NCBI GenBank assembly: GCA_964606415.1 | Contig: CAZSGN010000193.1 | Location: 1 to 5,521, forward strand | Direction of reading: 5' to 3' | DNA from: CAZSGN01 sp964606415 | GTDB taxonomy: Bacteria; Bacteroidota; Bacteroidia; Bacteroidales; JBBRXJ01 | Length of the DNA: 5,521 bases | Shown: positions 1 to 5,521 of the stretch, one piece after another | Position numbering within the stretch: position 1 is the stretch's first letter | How the letters are laid out: each line of letters begins with the position of its first letter | Made by a program: the position numbers and the translations under genes | Notes under the pieces: generated by a model | Databases searched by the model: none | What the model was told of the DNA's origin: nothing | Seen by the model: the letters and a program-made list of their open reading frames with translations, nothing else

Positions 1-243
1 AACATGTTTAAAATTTAGAAATGAAAGTTTAACTATTCTAAAAATCAATGATTTACCCCTGTGTTTTAATGATTCGTGTTTTATAAGTTATTATGAAACT
101 TTTGTAATTTAAAATCAGTAATTTATGTACTTTGCCTTATAAGTTGACTGTATTCCCGACATAAGAATGCGACATTATATTTTGATGCGGATCAGGAGTT
201 CTGAAAATGTTGTTTCGATTATTCATTTGACCAGCATGGTTTT
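1..243. other. AT-rich flank downstream of the MBOAT gene, no confident gene
   Basis: This stretch follows the TAG stop of the minus-strand MBOAT gene. It is strongly AT-rich and I see no GC-rich stem followed by a T-run that would mark a terminator on the minus strand. It contains two copies of TTATAAGTT (81-89 and 137-145) and two of GTGTTTTA (61-68 and 76-83), which could be chance in such AT-rich DNA. A minus-strand micro-ORF of 29 codons (226 to 137) starts just after the MBOAT stop but has no recognisable content. A plus-strand TACTTTG at about 129-135 resembles the Bacteroidota -7 element but is one base short of TAnnTTTG and leads into the antisense of the MBOAT gene. Confidence 0.5.
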
Positions 244-1764
244 CTAAAACTGGAAGTAAATAAATGGTTGTAATTCTGCTGTCTGGAATTGATAAATAAA
301 AAAGACAAGAAAGATGGCAAAAAGAATTTTGAAGATAAGGGGCCAATTGATGAAAAAACCACGGAACATTTCTTTGAACTGTTCTGGCAGCCAGTGGAGA
401 GCGAAACCCCAGATTATCAATACAAAGAATAAACGGTAACCCAAAATCATGTCAAGGAGATAATTCCATCCAAAATCCGAAAAGATTTGATGAATCATCA
501 TCATGCCTTTGTTGAAATTTTCGGATCTGAAAAAGATCCAGGCAAAGGTGATAAAATGAAAGGTTAACAGAACAGTCAGGAAATGCCGCAGTAGTCTAAA
601 TGATCTTTTGCGGGGAGTAGGAATGATACGGTGCCAGATTTTATGTATAATTAAACCTACACCATGCAGCCCACCCCAGAGGATAAAATTAAGTGATGCG
701 CCATGCCAAAGTCCTCCCAATAGCATGGTGATCATAATATTGATATGGCGTCTTATTTTACCTTTCCGGTTTCCGCCCAATGGAATATATAAGTAATCTC
801 TCAGCCATGATGAAAGTGATATGTGCCACCTGTGCCAGAAATCGGTAATGCTCGTGGCCTTATAAGGTGAATTAAAATTGACAGGTAAGCGAAAACCCAG
901 CCAAAGTGCTACCCCGATAGCGATGTCTGTATATCCGGAAAAGTCGCAATATATTTGTAAAGAATATCCATAAAGCGCCATTAAGTTTTCAAAACCGGAA
1001 AAAGCCAGGGGGGATTCAAAAACCCTGTCAACAAAGTTAATGGAGATGTAGTCAGAAATGACCATTTTTTTCACCAGCCCGCTTAAAATTAAAAATAGCG
1101 CGTGGCCGAATTGCTGTTTTGTCAAATGATATTTTTGGTATATCTGGGGGATAAACTGCGCTGCACGGACAATAGGGCCGGCAACAAGCTGAGGGAAAAA
1201 TGACACATAGAAGCCAAAATCAAGTATGTTTTTCACTGGTTCTAATTTGCCACGATATACATCAACTGAATAACTGATGGTTTGAAAGGTGAAAAAAGAT
1301 ATACCTATGGGCAGGAAGATTGATTCCAAATCGAAATTTGTGTTTAACCATTGATTACTTAACATGGATAAATAATCAATTTTTGCTATTTCAAGATTCA
1401 GGTATTCCTGCAAAAGGTCGATAAAGAAAAATGTATATTTAAAGTAAGCGAGTATGCCTATATTAACAAAAATGCTTAATGCGACCAGTATTTTTTTTAT
1501 AGATTTGGTTTTTGCCGAGCCAATGCCCTTGCCGATAAAGAAGTCAACGATGGTGGAAAAAATCAGGAGTAAAAAGAAAAAACCACCGGACTTGTAATAA
1601 AAAAACAGACTCATCAGGAGCAAATAGCTGTTTCTTAATCGTTGCTCCCGGTAGAAAAAGGAGTAGAGCAGTAACAGCACTGCCAGAAAACCCCAGAAAT
1701 AAGGCCTGGTAAAGAACAGGGGTTCTTCTGGTGAGTAGCTGAATAGTTCGCTCAAAAAATCCAT
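244..1764 (-). CDS. MBOAT-family membrane O-acyltransferase (PatA/AlgI/DltB-like)
   Basis: This is a polytopic inner-membrane protein of 506 residues, a usual length for bacterial AlgI/PatA-type MBOATs. About ten to twelve hydrophobic segments can be seen, for example near residues 22-37, 45-58, 62-76, 91-108, 180-196, 260-290, 343-372, 395-412, 443-458 and 475-491. The MBOAT core is unmistakable: LPIGISFFTFQ (151-161), FFPQLVAGPIVR (189-200), DFSGYTDIAIG (274-284), DFWHRWHISLSSWLRDY (308-324) and LLGGLWHGAS (348-357). His354 in the WHG motif is the expected invariant catalytic histidine, and His311 or His314 the second conserved one. The C-terminus PFIYFQF is common in Bacteroidota members. 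Family knowledge: such proteins take an acyl group, usually acetyl, from a cytoplasmic donor and pass it to a periplasmic partner or glycan. The gene starts 30 bp after the SGNH gene, which implies cotranscription. The start ATG follows an A-rich stretch with GGAAA directly before it. The acceptor (peptidoglycan, exopolysaccharide or other) cannot be read from the sequence, so I give no symbol. Confidence 0.95.
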   Translation of the reverse strand: MDFLSELFSYSPEEPLFFTRPYFWGFLAVLLLLYSFFYREQRLRNSYLLLMSLFFYYKSGGFFFLLLIFSTIVDFFIGKGIGSAKTKSIKKILVALSIFVNIGILAYFKYTFFFIDLLQEYLNLEIAKIDYLSMLSNQWLNTNFDLESIFLPIGISFFTFQTISYSVDVYRGKLEPVKNILDFGFYVSFFPQLVAGPIVRAAQFIPQIYQKYHLTKQQFGHALFLILSGLVKKMVISDYISINFVDRVFESPLAFSGFENLMALYGYSLQIYCDFSGYTDIAIGVALWLGFRLPVNFNSPYKATSITDFWHRWHISLSSWLRDYLYIPLGGNRKGKIRRHINIMITMLLGGLWHGASLNFILWGGLHGVGLIIHKIWHRIIPTPRKRSFRLLRHFLTVLLTFHFITFAWIFFRSENFNKGMMMIHQIFSDFGWNYLLDMILGYRLFFVLIIWGFALHWLPEQFKEMFRGFFINWPLIFKILFAIFLVFFIYQFQTAELQPFIYFQF

Positions 1765-1794
1765 TTTCCTTTTTTATTTTAACTTTTATTTCTG

Positions 1795-3372
1795 TTAATG
1801 ATTTTGAATAAATGTTTTATATTCTTTGATTAGGGCATTGGTAAACATTTCTGCAATGACTTTAGATCCTTTATATGTAAAATGGGTGTAATCGCTTCTT
1901 GCAAGCTGTGGTTCTGCATTAACCCAGCCGGGCATTGAATTATTTCCTCCCATGGCTGCGTACATATCCCAGAATGCGCAACCGGCGCGGAAGGCTGCCC
2001 GGCGTTGTGCATTCCTGATTTTTTCAATATTTGGCCATGATTCGAAGGTTCCGTCTTTTTTTCGGGACATATCTGATACCCCGATTAAAATAATGGAAAT
2101 TTTAGGGTGCAATTTTTTGATGTATCGTAATTGTTTGACCAGTTGAACCTCGTAGTAGGTATAGTCGCGGACAACATTCGGTACGACATTCACGCCAAAT
2201 TGCAATAATACCAGCCTGACGTCCAATTGATCATACATTTTTTTATAAAAATCTTCATTGGTTTTTGTAAATTCAAGTCCGCTGCTCCCTCGCAGGGATA
2301 TGTTATCTACTGCCACTCCGTGGTTTCCATCTAGAGAAATGGCAAAAACATCCGGGCTGTCATATCCTTCAAAGCTTAGCCTGAATTCATTGGGCGTTTG
2401 GTTAAATTCCCATTCTATTACATTCAAATCATTGTTAGGTGGCACAATTTCTCCTTCTACGCCTTTGCCGTCGATCTCCATATGTGTGATAAAAGGTTGT
2501 TGATTGTATCCGTAAAATAGCCGGAAACGGTCGAAAGAACTTGCTCGCTGGTAAGATATTTTTCTCTTTTTAACTTCGACCCAGGCATTGTAGGTTTGTG
2601 GCTCTGTGGCTAGATACGCGTTGAATGGGTTGAATCTGGCAAAAGAAGTTAAAATGCCATAATGATTGTGTCCGGAGGGTAATTTTTTATTATTGCGTAT
2701 GGCGTAATGTTGCCAATTATCCGAAGTATTAACAATAACCGAGACATTGTCATGCCGCATGGAACGGATGGGAAATAATCCGATCCCATTTCCGCCGAAT
2801 TTGTCTTGTAATTGCTCGCGAATAAAACTGGTTATGCGGTCTCCTTCAATTTGCGAGTCGCCGTAATGAAGAATGCGGATGAGTTTTTTGTTTGCTTGTA
2901 AATCCCGCAGTGCATGGAAGAAAGGATGAATAACAGATGAGTTGCCATCGGGAAAAGACAGGGGATAATATAATTGTTTCTGGTTGATTTGTGTTGTCGG
3001 TGTTTGGGTTTTTAAATGACTGGTTGTTGCGGTGGTGTCTGTTTTTTGTTGGTTTATTTCTCTTTGTTTTGGGGTGGTATCTTTTTTGGGTGGTTGGCCT
3101 GCTTTTATTGTTGTATGATCCCATACGGCGAAATCATGTTTTTCCTGATATTTTTTTATAGAAGTATCCGGGGTGATGGTTTTTCGCTCATTAAGAATAT
3201 TCGAGATATCTTTATATTGATTTTCAGGGGGATCAATAAGATCTTCAAAATGAGGAAATTTCAGTGTGAAATTGGATGTGATATGAAGGCCGTTTTCCGG
3301 AAAGAACCATGATATCAGGAATAACCCGGCGACTGTGGAAAGAATAAATATGAAGATGTGGTATGGCTTCAC
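1795..3372 (-). CDS. Membrane-anchored periplasmic SGNH/GDSL-family esterase or O-acetyltransferase with a beta-rich insert
   Basis: The product has 525 residues. A single hydrophobic anchor or uncleaved signal (about 5-24) is followed by a low-complexity Thr/Gln/Lys spacer (about 60-133) and then the catalytic region (about 135-520). SGNH blocks seen: block I HYGDSQ with nucleophile Ser173; probable block II RGSSG (361-365); block III QFGVN with Asn395 (the canonical GxND has Val in place of Asp); block V DYTHF with Asp494 and His497. The full Ser-Asp-His set is therefore present. Between blocks I and II, about residues 205-360 look beta-rich (WVEVKK, FRLFYGY, MEIDGKGV, FRLSFEGY), like a jelly-roll or CBM-type insert. 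Family knowledge: peptidoglycan Ape1 and PatB enzymes combine SGNH catalysis with a CBM35-like module. The C-terminal DxxH argues against an AlgJ/AlgX-type protein. With the MBOAT gene 30 bp downstream, a role in adding or removing glycan O-acetyl groups is likely; motifs alone do not tell transferase from esterase. The start is GTG; no in-frame ATG occurs before residue 205, and an in-frame TGA lies at 3399-3397. An alternative start is described separately. Confidence 0.88.
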   Translation of the reverse strand: MKPYHIFIFILSTVAGLFLISWFFPENGLHITSNFTLKFPHFEDLIDPPENQYKDISNILNERKTITPDTSIKKYQEKHDFAVWDHTTIKAGQPPKKDTTPKQREINQQKTDTTATTSHLKTQTPTTQINQKQLYYPLSFPDGNSSVIHPFFHALRDLQANKKLIRILHYGDSQIEGDRITSFIREQLQDKFGGNGIGLFPIRSMRHDNVSVIVNTSDNWQHYAIRNNKKLPSGHNHYGILTSFARFNPFNAYLATEPQTYNAWVEVKKRKISYQRASSFDRFRLFYGYNQQPFITHMEIDGKGVEGEIVPPNNDLNVIEWEFNQTPNEFRLSFEGYDSPDVFAISLDGNHGVAVDNISLRGSSGLEFTKTNEDFYKKMYDQLDVRLVLLQFGVNVVPNVVRDYTYYEVQLVKQLRYIKKLHPKISIILIGVSDMSRKKDGTFESWPNIEKIRNAQRRAAFRAGCAFWDMYAAMGGNNSMPGWVNAEPQLARSDYTHFTYKGSKVIAEMFTNALIKEYKTFIQNH

Positions 3373-3400
3373 AGGTTTATTTTTTAATAAAGGTTTTCAT
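3373..3400 (-). other. Micro-ORF, or displaced true start, of the SGNH gene at an A6 tract
   Basis: On the minus strand an ATG at 3400 opens MKTFIKK and stops at TAA (3379-3377), four bases before the GTG used for the SGNH gene. The frame is off by one base, and the coding strand has an A6 run at 3385-3380. If that run had five A, the reading would be MKTFIKNKPV followed directly by KPYHIFIFIL, giving a basic cytoplasmic tail ahead of the anchor, which is normal for such proteins. Three explanations fit: a sequencing or assembly error or real indel in the homopolymer; slippage at the A-run; or a genuine GTG start with a short upstream ORF that feeds reinitiation. The GTG has no evident Shine-Dalgarno sequence, but neither do its neighbours. 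Confidence 0.5.
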
Positions 3401-3495
3401 ACTTTATAAGTGGCTGTTTTTGAATTATATAACGAGATCAGGACGCGTTAAATCTTTAATTATTTACCTTTGGTCAACCCGCAAGCTCTTATTAT

Positions 3496-3515
3496 CCCGA
3501 AGGCAAGGCCTCGGG
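3496..3515. other. GC-rich hairpin in the intergenic region
   Basis: CCCGA-A-GGC-AAG-GCC-TCGGG folds into an eight-pair stem with one bulged A (3501) and a three-base loop. It stands out in otherwise AT-rich DNA. On the plus strand a T5 run begins only nine bases past the stem, and on the minus strand the following bases are ATAATAAGAG, so it is not a classic intrinsic terminator on either strand. It lies about 95 bases before the possible ATG at 3400, where it could sit in the 5' leader of the SGNH-MBOAT transcript. Its function is unknown. Confidence 0.5.
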
Positions 3516-3634
3516 GGCATTATGTTTTTGCAGGGTAGTGCAATATTCATCCTTCACACACTTATGACGATGTTTTGAGTTGAATAAAATCCGCTGTTAA
3601 GTCGCAAAAAAATAAAATAGTTTGTATCCGTCTT

Positions 3635-3642
3635 CAAATTTA
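3635..3642 (-). promoter_or_regulatory. Weak candidate -7 element upstream of the SGNH-MBOAT operon
   Basis: The minus strand reads TAAATTTG here, an exact fit to the Bacteroidota -7 consensus TAnnTTTG, but I see no TTG at the expected -33 distance. Transcription would start near 3628 and leave a leader of about 230 to 255 bases that includes the GC-rich hairpin. In AT-rich DNA such a match can occur by chance. Confidence 0.22.
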
Positions 3643-3772
3643 TTTTGGTCCATTTTGTCTTATTTACTACTGATTACTTGTTTTTTTTAAAGTTAACTGT
3701 TGTATCCAAAGGATGATAGTATAAAGGAGCTACGGGGGATTGCTCGATTTGGGTCAAAGTAAAACATTTTAT

Positions 3773-5317
3773 TTATCCTTTTCTTTTTATTTTGATTACC
3801 TGTCCCGGTTTGATGGATTTTGATCCTGAAATATTATTAATTCTCATAATATCAATATCAGAAATTCCTTCGTGTTTTTTTGCAATTTCCCATAAGGTGT
3901 CACCAGATCGAATGGTGTAATAGATAAAATTATTGTCGTTTAGATCTTTTGCAGGAGGAGCCTTTGTTGTTTCTGTTTTTCTTGTTTGTCCGCCAGCCAT
4001 TTTTTGTTTTTCGTTAAAAGTTAACTGGTTTATTTTTGTATAGCGGCCCGCATTTTTTCTTGGCACATAAATGGCCAGTTTTTGACCTTGTTTAATCATG
4101 TTGCCATAAATATTATTCCAATGCCTGATGTCGCTTGCTCTTACATTATACCATTCGGCGATAAAGCCGAGATTGTCTCCTTTTTTTACTGTATAGAATA
4201 GTTTTTGGTAATTACTACCGGGAGATTTATGATAATGTTTAGAAGTTGTATAATGTTCCGGCGTTCTGTTGGTGTTGTTGTAATCGAAAAAGAGGGAGTC
4301 ATTGTATCCGATAATACTATCTTGTAATTCAATGAACATGCTTGTTTTTTGCATTGGGAGTTTAAGTGAATATGGTTGGATATGGCCGGGGATGATGTTG
4401 GCGCGGTACTGGGGATTTAATTTCTGAATTTCTTGTAATGGAAGAGATAAAACTTCTGATATTTGTTTTAAATGAATGCGATTGCGTATGGTGACAGTAT
4501 CTGTAGGATGAGGCATCTCTGCTTTTGCGGGATGTATATGATGATCCTGGTGATAATTCATGGCATACATGGCTGCAATGAAAGCTGGCACGTATCCTCT
4601 GGTTTCGCGTGGCAGGTAATAGTAGATATCCCAGTAATTTTTTTTCCCACCGGCCCGGCGAATTGCTTTGTTTACATTTGTGGGTCCGCAATTGTAAGCA
4701 GCAATAACCAGGTTCCAGTCATTGTACATTTTATACAGGTCTTTAAGGAAATGACAAGCGGCGTAGGTTGACTTAACCGGGTCTCTTCTTTCGTCAATGT
4801 GTGAGTTGATGGTCAGGTTATACATCTTGCCGGTGCCATACATGAATTGCCACAGACCAGTAGCACCTGCTAATGAAACAGCGGTGGGGTTCAGTGCTGA
4901 CTCAATTACGGGCATGTATCTTAATTCAACAGGCAGGTTATGTGCATCCAGCACTTCTTCGATAAAAGGGAAATAGTGGGGAGCAAGGCCAAGTATTTTT
5001 TCAAGTTTGTCCCGTTTCTTATCTGTGTATACATGAATGAAATTTCTGACTATTCCATTATAGGATAGGGGAATGATTGAGTTTAATGCTGTGATTCTGT
5101 TTCTGTATACAGAATCAGGAAAAGCGGGGATCACCGTGTCTTGTTTGGCCGGGCTTTGGTATTGGTCATGTTCATTTTTGCGCATGTGCCAATGGGTGGT
5201 GGAGTTTTCTAATTTTTCCAGCCATGCTGATGAGACCATTGAAGAGTCTTTATTATTTTCTGCAAGTGCGGATAGAAAAATAATTGCCAGGGCCAAGCAA
5301 CTGTAAATTCTTTTCAT
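3773..5317 (-). CDS. mltD: MltD-like membrane-associated or secreted lytic transglycosylase with LysM domains
   Basis: The product has 514 residues. A Sec signal peptide (1-19, cut probably after SALA, no lipobox) leads to a linker and an SLT/GH23 domain (about 110-260). Catalytic Glu139 sits in VIESALNP; GATGLWQFM (151-159), AAYNCGP (206-212) and YVPAFIAAMY (242-251) are the other family motifs. Residues about 277-320 (HLKQISEVLSLPLQEIQKLNP and on to LKLP) look like a degenerate LysM lacking the YTVKxGD start. Clear LysM domains follow at about 373-418 (YTVKKGDNL) and 466-511 (YTIRSGDTL), separated by a Lys/Thr/Gln-rich linker. Family knowledge: the enzyme cleaves the MurNAc-GlcNAc bond of peptidoglycan and forms 1,6-anhydroMurNAc, while LysM binds the glycan. 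The length and order match MltD-type proteins of Bacteroidota. The ATG lies directly before the signal peptide, preceded by A/T-rich bases without a Shine-Dalgarno sequence. A 400-bp gap separates it from the next gene, so it is probably transcribed on its own. Confidence 0.93.
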   Translation of the reverse strand: MKRIYSCLALAIIFLSALAENNKDSSMVSSAWLEKLENSTTHWHMRKNEHDQYQSPAKQDTVIPAFPDSVYRNRITALNSIIPLSYNGIVRNFIHVYTDKKRDKLEKILGLAPHYFPFIEEVLDAHNLPVELRYMPVIESALNPTAVSLAGATGLWQFMYGTGKMYNLTINSHIDERRDPVKSTYAACHFLKDLYKMYNDWNLVIAAYNCGPTNVNKAIRRAGGKKNYWDIYYYLPRETRGYVPAFIAAMYAMNYHQDHHIHPAKAEMPHPTDTVTIRNRIHLKQISEVLSLPLQEIQKLNPQYRANIIPGHIQPYSLKLPMQKTSMFIELQDSIIGYNDSLFFDYNNTNRTPEHYTTSKHYHKSPGSNYQKLFYTVKKGDNLGFIAEWYNVRASDIRHWNNIYGNMIKQGQKLAIYVPRKNAGRYTKINQLTFNEKQKMAGGQTRKTETTKAPPAKDLNDNNFIYYTIRSGDTLWEIAKKHEGISDIDIMRINNISGSKSIKPGQVIKIKRKG

Positions 5318-5385
5318 AATTATTAATGTATATCTTGTTTCAACAATTTCTATTTTATTATTCCGGAAACTGATATGCTAAAGTA

Positions 5386-5393
5386 CAAATTTA
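5386..5393 (-). promoter_or_regulatory. Candidate Bacteroidota -7 promoter element for the transglycosylase gene
   Basis: The minus strand reads TAAATTTG, matching TAnnTTTG exactly. Transcription would begin near 5380, giving a leader of roughly 60 bases before the ATG at 5317, a plausible distance. A TACTTTAG two bases further downstream is a second, poorer match. No clear TTG is present at the -33 position, so the promoter would be weak or need an activator. Confidence 0.4.
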
Positions 5394-5428
5394 ATAGAGA
5401 ACTAAAATAAGCATAAAAGATTTGCTGT

Positions 5429-5456
5429 TTAAAATGTGGTTCTACCACTAATTTAA
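5429..5456. promoter_or_regulatory. Imperfect dyad upstream of the transglycosylase promoter
   Basis: The core is a perfect inverted repeat GTGGT-TCT-ACCAC (5436-5448). It is flanked by TTAAA on the left (5429-5433) and TTTAA on the right (5452-5456), with spacers of two and three bases. It lies about 50 to 75 bases upstream of the predicted transcription start, a position suited to an activator site, but no regulator is known and no second copy was seen in the window. Confidence 0.3.
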
Positions 5457-5521
5457 TGAAAGCTTGCAATTTGGGTTGTATTTTAATGGAGATTGTTTGC
5501 CAAAAATGAGCAACTATATTG

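Larger units (their letters stand above)
3373..3772. other. 400-bp gene-free region between the transglycosylase and SGNH genes
   Basis: No convincing gene lies here. Minus-strand micro-ORFs are visible: MDQNKFEDGYKLFYFFAT (3653 to 3597), a 28-residue one (3550 to 3464), and the MKTFIKK ORF at 3400. None resembles a known protein. The region holds a GC-rich hairpin at 3496-3515, a T8 run (3681-3688) and a small ATCC-AAA-GGAT dyad around 3705-3715. Its length suggests the transglycosylase gene and the SGNH-MBOAT pair are separate transcription units, and that the pair has a 5' leader of its own. I found no strong terminator after the transglycosylase stop, only a short AT palindrome (TAAAATGTTTTA) directly beyond it. 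Confidence 0.55.

Noticed and set aside
137..226. Minus-strand micro-ORF of 29 codons (MNNRNNIFRTPDPHQNIM and onward) right after the MBOAT stop
   Set aside because: It is short, has no ribosome binding site and no recognisable similarity. Its frame also runs open back through the MBOAT gene as an antiframe, so it may simply be chance.
2846..3124. Minus-strand 92-codon ORF in another frame of the SGNH spacer region
   Set aside because: It is a shadow of the low-T coding strand of the spacer, which lacks stop codons in several frames for compositional reasons.
3464..3550. Minus-strand 28-residue ORF starting MNIALPCKNIMPPRPC, spanning the hairpin
   Set aside because: GAAGG abuts the ATG and is too close to act as a Shine-Dalgarno site. 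The ORF is explained by the GC-rich hairpin sequence, and I recognise no family.
3363..3578. Plus-strand ORF of 71 codons covering the start of the SGNH gene and part of the intergenic region
   Set aside because: The composition does not look protein-like, there is no upstream signal, and it opposes the start of the SGNH operon.
3597..3653. Minus-strand micro-ORF MDQNKFEDGYKLFYFFAT
   Set aside because: Eighteen codons with no supporting signal or similarity; it overlaps the weak promoter match at 3635-3642.
3755..3761. Minus-strand TACTTTG just past the transglycosylase stop as a promoter
   Set aside because: It is one base short of TAnnTTTG, has no -33 TTG, and lies almost 400 bp from the next gene.
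5506..5521. Plus-strand ATG reading MSNYI to the end of the window, as a possible divergent gene
   Set aside because: Only five codons are visible, and there is no good promoter or ribosome binding site before it.

Overview
The window looks like the chromosome of an AT-rich Bacteroidota species. Three points suggest this: protein families typical of the phylum (an MBOAT ending in PFIYFQF, and an MltD-type transglycosylase with LysM repeats), A-rich start regions without well-placed Shine-Dalgarno sequences, and a match to the Bacteroidota -7 promoter element (TAnnTTTG) before the first gene. A Bacteroidales/Marinilabiliales-like source is a guess; nothing here fixes the genus.

All three convincing genes are on the minus strand, so transcription runs right to left. 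At the right (5317 to 3773) is a secreted MltD-like lytic transglycosylase with two clear LysM domains and one degenerate one. Its upstream region holds a candidate promoter and a dyad. A gene-free gap of 400 bp follows, with a GC-rich hairpin and a few unconvincing micro-ORFs. Next is a membrane-anchored SGNH/GDSL-family protein (3372 to 1795) with an Ape1/PatB-like plan: N-terminal anchor, Thr/Gln/Lys-rich spacer, and a catalytic domain interrupted by a beta-rich insert. Thirty bases further on is an MBOAT acyltransferase (1764 to 244), almost certainly in the same operon. The last 243 bp hold no confident gene.

The MBOAT and SGNH proteins look like an acyl-transfer pair: the MBOAT passes acetyl groups across the inner membrane, and the periplasmic SGNH enzyme puts them on, or takes them off, a wall or surface glycan. 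A MurNAc-cleaving lytic transglycosylase next door makes peptidoglycan an attractive substrate, because 6-O-acetyl-MurNAc blocks these enzymes. That link is inference; the families are clear from the motifs.

I saw no evidence of mobile elements, CRISPR arrays, tRNA or rRNA. The families are known. The points most worth a second look are the start of the SGNH gene (GTG, or an upstream ATG separated by a one-base slip in an A6 tract), the SGNH architecture, and the intergenic hairpin.
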